Below are positions 35,624 through 44,286 of a DNA stretch of 64,000 nt, piece after piece; the first letter of the stretch is position 1; each line of letters starts with the position of its first letter. The translations under genes and the position numbers were made by a program. The notes beneath the pieces are model-generated. The model did no database searches and was not told the origin of the DNA. It saw only the letters and a program-made list of their open reading frames with translations. Source of the DNA: Palsa-504 sp963819785 (lineage in GTDB: Bacteria > Actinomycetota > Actinomycetes > Streptosporangiales > Streptosporangiaceae); NCBI GenBank assembly GCA_963819785.1, contig CAWFXW010000013.1:124001-188000 (forward strand), read 5' to 3'.

Positions 35624-37414
35624 ATGATCGATTTCGCGGATGTGGACCGGCTGGCGGCGAGCTATCAGCAGCGCGGCGGACAGCCCGGGCTGGCCTACGG
35701 GATCGTGCTGGACGGCGAACTCGTGCACGCCGCCGGGCTCGGCCAGCGGCACCTCGGCGGGCTGCCGCCGGACGCCGGCACGGTGTTCCGGATCGCCTCG
35801 ATGACCAAGAGTTTCACCGCGTCCGCGATCCTCGCGCTGCGCGACGACGGGGCGCTCAAGCTCGACGACGCGGCGCAGGAGTACGTTCCCGAGCTACGCG
35901 ACTGGCCGCCGGTGACGCCCGACTCGGCCCGCGTGTCGATCCGGCACCTGCTCACCATGACGGCGGGCTTCCCGACCGATGACCCGTGGGGCGACCGGCA
36001 GCAGGGCCTGCCGCTGGAGGACTTCGCCGCCTTCCTGTCCGGCGGCGTGCGCTTCAGCTGGGCGCCGGGCACCCGGTTCGAGTACTCCAACCTCGGCTAC
36101 GCGATCCTCGGGCGGGTCATCACCGCCATCACGGGCGCGGCCTACCCGCACTACATCCGCCATCGCCTGCTCCACCCGCTCGGCATGATGCGCACCGGGT
36201 ATGAGGCGGAGGAATTCGAGACACCTGGCGAGCAGGCCACCGAGCCGGCCGGGACCGCCCGCGGGTACCGGCGCACGCCCGCCGGCTGGGCGGAGGTGGG
36301 GTTCGACGCGGCCGGTGCGTTCGCCCCCATGGGCGGGATCTTCAGCTGCGTCACCGACCTCGCCCGCTGGGTGGCCGGTTTCGCCGCGGCCTTCCCGCCC
36401 GGCGCCAAGGCCGACCGCGCGCACCCGATCCGCCCGGCCACCCGGCGGGAAATGCAGCTGCCGCAGGTGCTGACCGGATGGGACAAGCCGGCCGCCTTCC
36501 CCGGCGATGCGGCGCCGGCGCTGTCGGCCTACGGTTTCGGGCTGTTCGTGGAGGACCACCCGGCCTCCGGCCGGATCGTCAGCCACAGCGGCGGGTACCC
36601 GGGGTTCGGCAGCAATATGCGCTGGCATCCGGCCTCGGGCACCGGCGTCATCGCGCTCGGCAACAGCACCTACGCCGGCATGCAGATGCTGGCCACCCGG
36701 CTGCTGGACGCGGTGCTGCCGCACCGCGAGCCGCCCGCGGCCGGCTACGGCGCGGCGCTCAGCCCCGCCGGGCCCTGGCCGGAGACGCTGGCCGCGCGGG
36801 AGGCGGTCAGCGCCCTGCTTCGGTCCTGGGACGACACGCAGGCGTCGCGGCTGTTCTCGCCCAACGTGGCCCAGGACACGCCGTTCGACGAACGCCGCGA
36901 GATCATCGCCATGATCCGGGACCGGATCGGGGAGTTCGGCGACGACGCCGAGCGTGAGCAGGGCCGCCACCCCGAGTTCGACACGCCCGCGCACTGCCGC
37001 TGGTGGCTGGCGGGGGAGCGCGGCGTGGTCCAGGCCCAGATCCAGCTCAACCCCGAACGCCCGCCCCGTGTGCAGTCCCTCACCCTGGCCGTGCCCCCCG
37101 CGCCCGGCTCGCCGCTGGCCGGCACGCTCGAAGCGCTGCTGACCTGGCTTAATGGCAGCGACGGCAGCGCTGGCACCGACCGCTACTGGCCGGATTCGAT
37201 CCCGCTCGCCGACACCGTGGACGCCGGCCTGCTGGCCCGCCGCCTCCGGATGGCCGCGGTCTGGGCCGGCCCGGCCCGCCTCGGCGCCTACCGGGCCGGC
37301 GACGGCGCCGCCGCCGTGGCGGTCGAGCTCATCGGCGAGCACGCCACCCTGACCCTCACCCTGGTTGTGGACCCGGCCTCCGGCCACCTCCGCCAAGCAG
37401 ACATCCTCCCGTAG
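35624..37414 (+). CDS. Serine hydrolase, beta-lactamase class C fold
   Basis: 596 residues from ATG 35624 (MIDFADVDRLAASYQQRGGQPGLAYGIV). Catalytic motifs in order: S-x-x-K in RIASMTKSFTAS, Y-x-N in FEYSNLGYAILG, and HSGG in VSHSGGYPGFGSN. The last 200 residues form an extra domain, as in D-aminopeptidase-like members. No signal peptide, so it is probably an intracellular peptidase or esterase. Upstream frame extension into the panB promoter is not supported. Confidence 0.92.
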   Translation: MIDFADVDRLAASYQQRGGQPGLAYGIVLDGELVHAAGLGQRHLGGLPPDAGTVFRIASMTKSFTASAILALRDDGALKLDDAAQEYVPELRDWPPVTPDSARVSIRHLLTMTAGFPTDDPWGDRQQGLPLEDFAAFLSGGVRFSWAPGTRFEYSNLGYAILGRVITAITGAAYPHYIRHRLLHPLGMMRTGYEAEEFETPGEQATEPAGTARGYRRTPAGWAEVGFDAAGAFAPMGGIFSCVTDLARWVAGFAAAFPPGAKADRAHPIRPATRREMQLPQVLTGWDKPAAFPGDAAPALSAYGFGLFVEDHPASGRIVSHSGGYPGFGSNMRWHPASGTGVIALGNSTYAGMQMLATRLLDAVLPHREPPAAGYGAALSPAGPWPETLAAREAVSALLRSWDDTQASRLFSPNVAQDTPFDERREIIAMIRDRIGEFGDDAEREQGRHPEFDTPAHCRWWLAGERGVVQAQIQLNPERPPRVQSLTLAVPPAPGSPLAGTLEALLTWLNGSDGSAGTDRYWPDSIPLADTVDAGLLARRLRMAAVWAGPARLGAYRAGDGAAAVAVELIGEHATLTLTLVVDPASGHLRQADILP

Positions 37415-37426
37415 CAGTCCCCATCC

Positions 37427-37479
37427 CATGATCGCGGGCAGTTTGAACCACATAAGGACCAAAAGTGCCCGCGATCATG
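37427..37479. repeat. Long inverted repeat after the serine hydrolase gene
   Basis: CATGATCGCGGGCA (37427-37440) and TGCCCGCGATCATG (37466-37479), 14-bp perfect arms. The 25-nt interior (GTTTGAACC...GGACCAAAAG) extends the pairing imperfectly. Terminator or palindromic element. The whole region 37415-37736 contains this, a Family A repeat and the TetR-type operator, and no gene. Confidence 0.65.
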
Positions 37480-37503
37480 ATTGTGCCGATTCGGACAGCA
37501 CGC

Positions 37504-37518
37504 ACCACGGCCCGTTCG
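37504..37518 (-). repeat. Family A dispersed repeat, copy 5
   Basis: Exact reverse complement of CGAACGGGCCGTGGT, followed by GCCGAAAAGAGAG. On the repeat's own strand it is preceded by CTCTTTTCGGC. Confidence 0.75.
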
Positions 37519-37614
37519 GCCGAAAAGAGAGCCAGTACCGGAGCGGGACCGGCAGTCTGCCGCGGTCAGCCTGAAATGTGACCTGGATCACACCGGCCGC
37601 TCGGAAATAGATTC

Positions 37615-37637
37615 CGATACGAGACTGTTCCGTATCG
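37615..37637. promoter_or_regulatory. TetR-type operator before the MFS gene
   Basis: CGATACG and CGTATCG, perfect 7-bp arms with a 9-nt spacer, about 100 nt upstream of the MFS start. The TetR gene that follows the transporter is the likely ligand. Confidence 0.7.
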
Positions 37638-37736
37638 ATAGCTGCGGTACCCGGAACTCCCGATCACGGCAACAAGCCAGTGGTCGCGCAACTTCCCGGT
37701 TCCGCTCACCAGCTTCAAGTGATCCGGAAGGGACAC

Positions 37737-39395
37737 ATGGATTCGCAGACGATTTACCGGCGCCGCTGGATCATCCTCAGCGTGCTGATCGTCGGGCTGC
37801 TCGCCATCGTCATCGACAACACGGTGCTGAACGTGGCGCTCAAGACCATCGCCGAGCCGCACGGGGGCCTCGGCGCCAGCCAGAGCCAGCTCGAATGGGC
37901 GATCAACTCCTACACCCTCGTCTTCGCGGGCCTGCTGTTCACGTTCGGCGTGATCGGCGACAAGGCCGGCCGCAAGCGCATGCTCATGATCGGGCTCGCG
38001 CTGTTCGGCATCGCCTCCCTGCTTTCGGCCTACTCCCGCACCCCAGAGCAGCTGATCTTCGCGCGGGCCGCGATGGGTCTGGGCGGGGCGGCGGTCATGC
38101 CGCAGACGCTCTCCATCATCTCCAACGTCTTCGAGCCCGCCGAGCGGGCGCGCGCCATCGGCCTGTGGGCCACCGCGGTCGGCATCGGCATCGCTACCGG
38201 GCCGGTGCTCGGCGGCCTGCTGCTGGACCACTTCTGGTGGGGCTCGGTCTTCCTGATCAACGTCCCGGTGACCGTCGTCGGCGCCATCGCCGTCGCGATC
38301 CTCGTGCCCGAATCGCGTAACCGCGAGGCGGGCGGAATCGACTACGTGGGCGTGCTGCTGTCGATCGTCGGGCTGGTCCTGCTGGTCTACGGCATCGTCC
38401 AGGGCGGCGACACCTCGTCCTGGCTGCGCGCGGACGTGCTCGGCCCGATCGCGGGCGGCCTGGCTGTCCTGGCCCTGTTTGCCTGGTACGAGACGCGGAT
38501 CGCGCACCCGTCGCTGGACGTGCGGCTGTTCCGCGACCGGCGGCTGTCCGCCTCGGTCGGGGCGATCGCCCTGGTGTTCTTCGGGATGGGCGGTGTCTTC
38601 TTCTTCACCAGCTTCTACCTGCAGAACGTCCGGGGTTACACGCCCCTGGACGCGGGCCTGCTGACCGTGCCGTTCGCGGCCGGGCAGCTGCTGCTCTCCC
38701 CGCGCAGCGCACGCCTGGTCGTCCGGTACGGCGCCAAGGCTCCGACCACGATCGGCATGTTCGTCATGGCCGCCGTCGTGGCCTGCTACGCCACGCTGGG
38801 CACCGCGAGCCCGATCTGGGTGCTCGGCCTGATGTTCGCCCTGCAGGGCGCGGCAATCGGCGTGGTGATGCCGGCCGCCACCGCCGCGGTGATGGACGTG
38901 CTGCCGCGCGAGCGGGCCGGCGCCGGCTCGGCGCTGACCAACACCTCACGTCAGGTCGCGTTCGCGCTCAGCGTCGCGGTCCTCGGCTCGATCCTGGCCG
39001 AGTTCTACCGCAACGCGCTCAGCCCGACGCTGGCCGGACTGCCCGCCACCGCGAAGTCGACGGCGTCCTCCTCGATCACCGCCACCCAGGCGGTGGCCCA
39101 GCAGCTCGGCAGCGCCGGACGGTCGCTGCTCGGGCCCGCGAACGACGCGTACGTGCACGCGATGCACATCACCTCGCTGGTGGCGGCGGTCCTCGTAGTG
39201 GCCGGCGGGTTCGTGGTGCTGCGCTGGATGCCCGGCAAGCCCAAGCCCGCGGCGGCAGCCGCCCAAGCCAGCACCGCGGCGGAAATAACATCGGCCGCGT
39301 CCGCGGCGGGCGCGACGCCGAGCGAGGACTCGTACGAGTCCGAGCTGGCCATAATGGAAGAGAACGTGCTCAACACCGCGGTACGAGAGGGATGA
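37737..39395 (+). CDS. MFS transporter, DHA2 (14-TM) drug:proton antiporter
   Basis: 552 residues from ATG 37737. The antiporter motif C type sequence is VGIGIATGPVLGGLLLDHFWW, motif A is GDKAGRKRMLM, and the N-terminal motif D is IVIDNTVLNVALKTI. About fourteen hydrophobic helices are followed by a cytoplasmic Ala/Glu tail. Likely an efflux pump. The upstream palindrome (37615) and the TetR gene 7 nt after its stop form a standard repressor-pump unit. Confidence 0.94.
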   Translation: MDSQTIYRRRWIILSVLIVGLLAIVIDNTVLNVALKTIAEPHGGLGASQSQLEWAINSYTLVFAGLLFTFGVIGDKAGRKRMLMIGLALFGIASLLSAYSRTPEQLIFARAAMGLGGAAVMPQTLSIISNVFEPAERARAIGLWATAVGIGIATGPVLGGLLLDHFWWGSVFLINVPVTVVGAIAVAILVPESRNREAGGIDYVGVLLSIVGLVLLVYGIVQGGDTSSWLRADVLGPIAGGLAVLALFAWYETRIAHPSLDVRLFRDRRLSASVGAIALVFFGMGGVFFFTSFYLQNVRGYTPLDAGLLTVPFAAGQLLLSPRSARLVVRYGAKAPTTIGMFVMAAVVACYATLGTASPIWVLGLMFALQGAAIGVVMPAATAAVMDVLPRERAGAGSALTNTSRQVAFALSVAVLGSILAEFYRNALSPTLAGLPATAKSTASSSITATQAVAQQLGSAGRSLLGPANDAYVHAMHITSLVAAVLVVAGGFVVLRWMPGKPKPAAAAAQASTAAEITSAASAAGATPSEDSYESELAIMEENVLNTAVREG

Positions 39396-39401
39396 GCAGC
39401 C

Positions 39402-40103
39402 ATGCAGCCCGTGATCCTGGATCAGGGGCCTGGCCCAGGCACCGGAAGCCCAGACACCAAAAGCCCAGACACCCAAAGCCCAGACACCAAAAGCACTGAC
39501 CCGGACGCCGGGCCGGCGGTCGAAACCCGCCGGCCCGGCCGGCCGCGTAGCGAGCAGGCCGAACAGGCGATCATCGAGGCCACCCTCGATCTGTTCGCCG
39601 AGCAGGGATTCGAGGGAGTGTGCGTCGAGGCCGTCGCGGCCCGCGCCGGCGTCGGCAAGGCCACCATCTACCGCCGCTGGCCGAACAAGGAGGAGCTGCT
39701 GCTCGCCGCGTTCGGCTCCCTGAAGTCGCCGTTCCCCGAGCCCGCGGGCGAATCGGTCCGCGAGGACCTGCTGGCCATGGTCAAGGTGATGTGCGCGGAC
39801 AAGGCCGACCCGCGCAAGGCCCGCCGGTACGCGCTGCTGCACGGCGACGGGGGAAAGTACCCGCGGCTGATGGCCAGGTACAAGGAGACCGTCGTACAGC
39901 CGCGGCGCGAGGCGATGCGGGCGGTCATCCGCCGCGGCATCCAGACCGGTGAGCTGCGCGCCGACACCGACGTCGAGATCGCCATGCTCACGCTGACCGG
40001 TGTCATCATGGCGCACGAGAGGTCTCCGGACGCGACGCTCGACGACGAGTTCGCCACCCGCCTGGTCGACGGGCTGCTGCTGGGCCTGACGGCCCGCGCC
40101 TGA
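39402..40103 (+). CDS. TetR-family repressor with repeated N-terminus
   Basis: 233 residues. The HTH lies at about 60-105 (ATLDLFAEQGFEGVCVEAVAARAGVGKATIYRRWPNKEELL), and the C-terminal ligand-binding domain matches the TetR_C_6-like type. The first 45 residues are disordered and contain S-P-D-T-K repeated three times, encoded by a 15-bp tandem repeat. Probably represses the MFS pump directly upstream. Confidence 0.92.
   Translation: MQPVILDQGPGPGTGSPDTKSPDTQSPDTKSTDPDAGPAVETRRPGRPRSEQAEQAIIEATLDLFAEQGFEGVCVEAVAARAGVGKATIYRRWPNKEELLLAAFGSLKSPFPEPAGESVREDLLAMVKVMCADKADPRKARRYALLHGDGGKYPRLMARYKETVVQPRREAMRAVIRRGIQTGELRADTDVEIAMLTLTGVIMAHERSPDATLDDEFATRLVDGLLLGLTARA
39447..39491. repeat. 15-bp tandem repeat in the TetR gene
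   Basis: AGCCCAGACACCAAA three times (second unit has CCCAA), then a partial fourth (AGCACTGAC). The period is a multiple of three, so slippage changes repeat number without breaking the gene. Confidence 0.85.
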
Positions 40104-40120
40104 GGCCGTCGACCAGCTGT

Positions 40121-40939
40121 TCAGCTGAGCAGCGGGCCGACCTCACGGGTCAGCAGGGCCACGAGGGGCTCCAGGTCAGCGCCGTTCTCGCCGGTGTCGA
40201 CCGCGATGCAGGTGGCGCCGGCCGCGGCGTACTCGCCGACCGTGGCCGCGATGTCCGCCGCCCGGCCATCGGCAGGCACGCTGACGAACACCACCACCTC
40301 CTCGCGCTCACCCGAGGTCGCGGCCCCGCCGGGCCGGGCCGCCCGGCCGTCGCGGAAGTGGCCGAACGCGGCGCGGACGTCGGCCGGGGAGTTACCGCCA
40401 GGGATGATCACCCCGTCGGCGAGCTCGCCCGCCAGCGCCACCGTGCGCGGCCGGATGCCGCCCACCAGCAGCGGCGGCACGACCGCGGGCGGCCAGTCCA
40501 GGACCACGTTGTCCAGCCGGACGTAACGCCCGTGCGTCGTGACCGTCTCGCCGCGCAGCAGCGCGTGCAGCGCCACGGTGTACTCGCGCAGCAGCGTCAT
40601 CGGCGATTCGGCCCGGGCGCCCACCTGGCCCATCCAGTCCTGCACCCCGTGCCCGATGCCGACGGTCAGCCTGCCGGGAAACAGCCGGGCCAGCGTGGCG
40701 ATCTCCATCGCGGTCAGCGCGACGTTGCGCAGCGGCACCGGGAGCAGGCCGATCGCGACCCGCAGGCGGCCGGTCGTGGCCAGGACCGCGGCCGCCGTGG
40801 CGATCCCGCTTTCCTTGAAGCAGTCTTCCCACACCCACAGCTGCTCCAGCCCGCCCGCCTCGGCGGCCGCCGCGACCGCGGCCAGCCGCTCCGGCGGCTG
40901 GTCGGGGGTGAAGATGGCGGCCAGCGTGGGCGCCGTCAC
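40121..40939 (-). CDS. LLM-class F420-dependent oxidoreductase
   Basis: 272 residues from GTG 40939 (VTAPTLAAIFTPDQPPERL), overlapping the nadE stop by 4 nt. Family features: LPVPLRNVALTAMEIATLARLFPGRLTVGIGHGVQDWMGQVG, a helical insertion, and LVGGIRPRTVALAGELADGVIIPGG. Translational coupling to nadE is unusual. It may simply be a downstream passenger, or it may link NAD and F420 redox supply. Confidence 0.9.
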   Translation of the reverse strand: MTAPTLAAIFTPDQPPERLAAVAAAAEAGGLEQLWVWEDCFKESGIATAAAVLATTGRLRVAIGLLPVPLRNVALTAMEIATLARLFPGRLTVGIGHGVQDWMGQVGARAESPMTLLREYTVALHALLRGETVTTHGRYVRLDNVVLDWPPAVVPPLLVGGIRPRTVALAGELADGVIIPGGNSPADVRAAFGHFRDGRAARPGGAATSGEREEVVVFVSVPADGRAADIAATVGEYAAAGATCIAVDTGENGADLEPLVALLTREVGPLLS

Positions 40940-42753
40940 CGTGACTCGCAATGCTCGCGCCAGCGGCTGGTGATCGGCAGCCGCCGGTCCCGGCCGAAGT
41001 TCTTCTGGCTGATCTTCGGTCCCGGCGGGTACTGCCGTCGTTTGTACTCGGCCGCGTCGACCATCCTGATGACCCGTTCGACCAGCGCCGGGTCGTGGCC
41101 GGCCGCGATCAGCTCGGCGCTGCCCATGTCGTTCTCCACGTAGTCGTCGAGCAGCGCGTCGAGCACCTCGTACGGCGGCAGCGAGTCGGTGTCGAGCTGC
41201 CCGGGGGCGAGTTCGGCGCTCGGCGGCTTGGTGATGGAGTTCTCCGGGATCGGGGGCGTCAGGCCCTGCCGGGCCGCCTCGGCGTTCCGCCACCGGGCCA
41301 GCTCCCAGACCGTGGTCTTGAACACGTCCTTGATCGGCGCGAACCCGCCCGCCGAGTCGCCGTACAGGGTCGAGTAGCCGGCCGCGAGCTCGCTCTTGTT
41401 GCCGGTGGTCAGGACCAGGTGGCCGTCCGCGTTGGACAGTCCCATCAGCACCACGCCGCGCACCCGGGCCTGCAGGTTCTCCGCGGGCAGCCCGGTCTCG
41501 GGGAACCCGGCCGGGGTCAGCTCCCCGGCGAACGCGTCGACCATCGAAGCGATCGGGATCGTCACCGCGTGCACGCCCTGCCGCTTGACCAGGTCCTCGG
41601 CGTCGCTGACCGAGTGCTCGCTGGAGTAACGGCTGGGCATCAGCACCACGTGCACGTTGTCCGCGCCGATCGCGTCCACGGCGATCGTCGCGGTCAGCGC
41701 CGAGTCGATGCCGCCGGACAGGGCCAAGATGGCCGACCGGAACCCGTTCTTGGTCACGTAGTCCCGGACCCCGGTGACCAGCGCCGCGTACACCTCGGCC
41801 AGGTCCGGCAGCCGCGGCCAGAGCGGGCCCGCGGAATCCTCCGGCGCGTCCGCCAGCCCGGCGCCGACGTCCGGCAGCGATACTCGCTTGATCGTGATCA
41901 CCGTGCCGTCCTCGGCGTCTACCGGCTGGTCGCCCGGCACCTCGCCGGGCGGCGCGGACGGCAGGTCCAGGTCGGCGACGACCAGCGCCTCGGTGAACTG
42001 CGGGCCGCGGGCCACCAGCGTGCCGTCCGCGGTGACCAGGATCGAGTCGCCGTCGAAGACCAGCTCGTCCTGCCCGCCGACCATGTTGGCGTAGGCCAGC
42101 GCGGCCCGGGCCTCGCGGGCCCGCCGCACCACCAGGTCGAGCCGCACGTCGTCCTTGCCCCGCTCGTAGGGCGAGGCGTTCGGCACCACCAGCAAGCCCG
42201 CCCCCGCCCGGCGGCACACCGACACCGGCCCGCCGTCCTGCCACAGGTCCTCGCAGATCGCGATCGCCACTTCCACGCTGCCACCGTCCGCCGCCGGGAC
42301 GCGGAACACCGGCAGCGTGTCACCGGGGACGAAGTAGCGGAACTCGTCGAACACCCCGTAGTTCGGCAGGTGATGCTTGGCCGAGGTGATGACGACCCGT
42401 CCGCCGTAGATCAGCGCCGCCGCGTCCTGTGGCGCGCCGGCCGGCAGCCCGGTGCGCGCCGCCAGGTCGGCCCGCCGGTCCAGGTACCCCGTGACCACGG
42501 CGATCCCGCCCAGGCCTTCGCCGGAAAGCCGCGCCGCCACCGCGTGCAGCGCCGCGATCGACGCCTCCACGAACGAGGCCCGCAGCGCCAGGTCCTCCAC
42601 CGGGTACCCGGTCAGCATCATCTCGGGGAACACCACCACCCGGGCCCCGCGCTGCGCGGCCCGCCGCGTCCAGGCCACGATCAGCTCGGCGTTCCCGTCC
42701 AGGTCACCGACCGTGGCATTGACCTGGGCCAGCGCGATCCTCAGCTTCGTCAC
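40936..42753 (-). CDS. nadE: Glutamine-dependent NAD+ synthetase
   Basis: 605 residues. The N-terminal nitrilase-type amidase domain has the Glu-Lys-Cys triad (VVFPEMMLTGYP, SAKHHLPNYGVFDE, VAIAICEDLW) to release ammonia from glutamine. The C-terminal synthetase has the P-loop LALSGGIDSALTA, SSEHSVSDAEDL, and NKSELAAGYSTLYGDSAGGFAPIKDV. Length and layout match the actinobacterial enzyme. The start ATG faces the glnA2 gene across a region of about 165 nt that holds a Family A repeat. Confidence 0.96.
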   Translation of the reverse strand: MTKLRIALAQVNATVGDLDGNAELIVAWTRRAAQRGARVVVFPEMMLTGYPVEDLALRASFVEASIAALHAVAARLSGEGLGGIAVVTGYLDRRADLAARTGLPAGAPQDAAALIYGGRVVITSAKHHLPNYGVFDEFRYFVPGDTLPVFRVPAADGGSVEVAIAICEDLWQDGGPVSVCRRAGAGLLVVPNASPYERGKDDVRLDLVVRRAREARAALAYANMVGGQDELVFDGDSILVTADGTLVARGPQFTEALVVADLDLPSAPPGEVPGDQPVDAEDGTVITIKRVSLPDVGAGLADAPEDSAGPLWPRLPDLAEVYAALVTGVRDYVTKNGFRSAILALSGGIDSALTATIAVDAIGADNVHVVLMPSRYSSEHSVSDAEDLVKRQGVHAVTIPIASMVDAFAGELTPAGFPETGLPAENLQARVRGVVLMGLSNADGHLVLTTGNKSELAAGYSTLYGDSAGGFAPIKDVFKTTVWELARWRNAEAARQGLTPPIPENSITKPPSAELAPGQLDTDSLPPYEVLDALLDDYVENDMGSAELIAAGHDPALVERVIRMVDAAEYKRRQYPPGPKISQKNFGRDRRLPITSRWREHCESR

Positions 42754-42816
42754 GCCCTCCAGCGTAGGCCGTACCCCGCTGTCCCTCCCGCCCCGGTGCT
42801 CCTAGTTGATTTCGGC

Positions 42817-42831
42817 CGAACGGGCCATGGT
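42817..42831 (+). repeat. Family A dispersed repeat, copy 6 (one mismatch)
   Basis: CGAACGGGCCATGGT (one G to A change), preceded by TTGATTTCGGC. It lies in the nadE-glnA2 divergent promoter region. Confidence 0.65.
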
Positions 42832-42918
42832 CCCAGCCGCCGTAACCTGGCCGAAACACGGGCCGGGCAGACTCGCAGCGGAACGGTCGGGCACCGGAGA
42901 ACGTCTAGGGTGGTAGCC

Positions 42919-44280
42919 GTGGACAGGCAGGAAGAGTTCGTGCTGCGCACGCTGGAGGAGCGGGACATCAGGTTCGTCCGGCTCTGGTTCACCGACGTGC
43001 TCGGCACGCTGAAATCGGTGGCGGTCGCCCCCGCCGAACTGGAGGGCGCGTTCGCGGACGGGATCGGCTTCGACGGCTCCGCGATCGAGGGCTTCGCCCG
43101 GGTCTACGAGGCCGACATGATCGCCCGGCCGGACCCGTCGACGTTCCAGCTGCTGCCCTGGCGCGGAGAGTACCCGGGCGTGGCCCGGATGTTCTGCGAC
43201 ATCCTGCTGCCCGACGGATCGCCGTCCTACGCCGATCCGCGCTGGGTGCTCAAGCGCAACCTGGCCCGGGCCTCCGAGCTCGGCTTCACCTTCTACGCGC
43301 ACCCGGAGATCGAGTTCTTCCTGCTCCGGGAGCGGCCCGAGCCGGGCGCCAGGCCGCGGCCGATCGACACCGGCGGCTACTACGACCACACGCCGCACAG
43401 CATCGCGCATGACTTCCGCCGCACCGCCATCACCATGCTCGAGTCGATGGGCATCTCGGTGGAGTACAGCCACCACGAGGGGGCGCCCGGGCAGCAGGAG
43501 ATCGACCTGCGCTACGCCGACGCGCTGACCACTGCCGACAACGTCATGTCGTTCCGGCTGGTGATGAAGGAGGTCGCGATCGAGCAGGGCGTGTACGCCA
43601 CGTTCATGCCCAAGCCGTTCACCGATCATCCCGGCTCCGGCATGCACACCCACGTGTCGCTGTTCGAGGGCGACAAGAACGCGTTCTACGAGGCGGGCGC
43701 GGAGTTCCAGCTGTCCAAGACGGCGCGGGCGTTCATGGCCGGCCTGCTGCAGCACGCGCCGGAGATCACCGCGGTCTGCAACCAGTGGGTGAACTCCTAC
43801 AAGCGGCTGTGGGGCGCGGAGGAACGCACCGCCGGCGCGGGCGGGGAAGCCCCGGCCTACGTGTGCTGGGGGCACAACAACCGTTCCGCCCTGGTCCGGG
43901 TGCCGATGTACAAGCCGCAGAAGGGCAACTCCACCCGGGTAGAGTTCCGCTCGGTCGACGCCGCCTGCAACCCGTACCTGGCCTTCGCGGTGATCCTGGC
44001 CGCCGGCCTGAAAGGCATCGAGGGCGACTACGAACTGCCGCCCGGCGCCGAAGACGACGTGTGGGCGCTGACCTCCGCCGAGCGCCGCGCGCTGGGCATC
44101 CGGCCGCTGCCCCAGGACCTCGACCAGGCCATCAAGGTCATGCAGGACAGTGAACTGGTCGCCGAGACCCTGGGGGAGCACGTCTTCGACTTCTTCCTGC
44201 GCAACAAGCGCGAGGAGTGGCAGGAATACCGCCGCCAGGTCACCGAGTACGAGCTAGGCCGCTACCTCCCGATGCTCTGA
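42919..44280 (+). CDS. glnA2: Glutamine synthetase, type I paralogue (GlnA2-like)
   Basis: 453 residues from GTG 42919 (VDRQEEFVLRTLEERDIRFVRLWFTDVLGTLKS). GS signatures are IGFDGSAIEGF, EIEFFLL, HHEGAPGQQEIDLRYADAL, FMPKPFTDHPGSGMHTHVSL and NNRSALVRVP. This matches the GlnA2 branch, shown in Streptomyces to act on polyamines rather than ammonia. GTG 42910 is an alternative start. glnE lies 3.5 kb downstream, in the same general order as in Streptomyces. Confidence 0.93.
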   Translation: MDRQEEFVLRTLEERDIRFVRLWFTDVLGTLKSVAVAPAELEGAFADGIGFDGSAIEGFARVYEADMIARPDPSTFQLLPWRGEYPGVARMFCDILLPDGSPSYADPRWVLKRNLARASELGFTFYAHPEIEFFLLRERPEPGARPRPIDTGGYYDHTPHSIAHDFRRTAITMLESMGISVEYSHHEGAPGQQEIDLRYADALTTADNVMSFRLVMKEVAIEQGVYATFMPKPFTDHPGSGMHTHVSLFEGDKNAFYEAGAEFQLSKTARAFMAGLLQHAPEITAVCNQWVNSYKRLWGAEERTAGAGGEAPAYVCWGHNNRSALVRVPMYKPQKGNSTRVEFRSVDAACNPYLAFAVILAAGLKGIEGDYELPPGAEDDVWALTSAERRALGIRPLPQDLDQAIKVMQDSELVAETLGEHVFDFFLRNKREEWQEYRRQVTEYELGRYLPML

Positions 44281-44286
44281 CCCGGG

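Noticed and set aside
40951..44280. 1109-codon frame covering nadE in antisense and glnA2
   Set aside because: Only the part from 42919 matches a protein family; the upstream part is the high-G+C antisense shadow of nadE.
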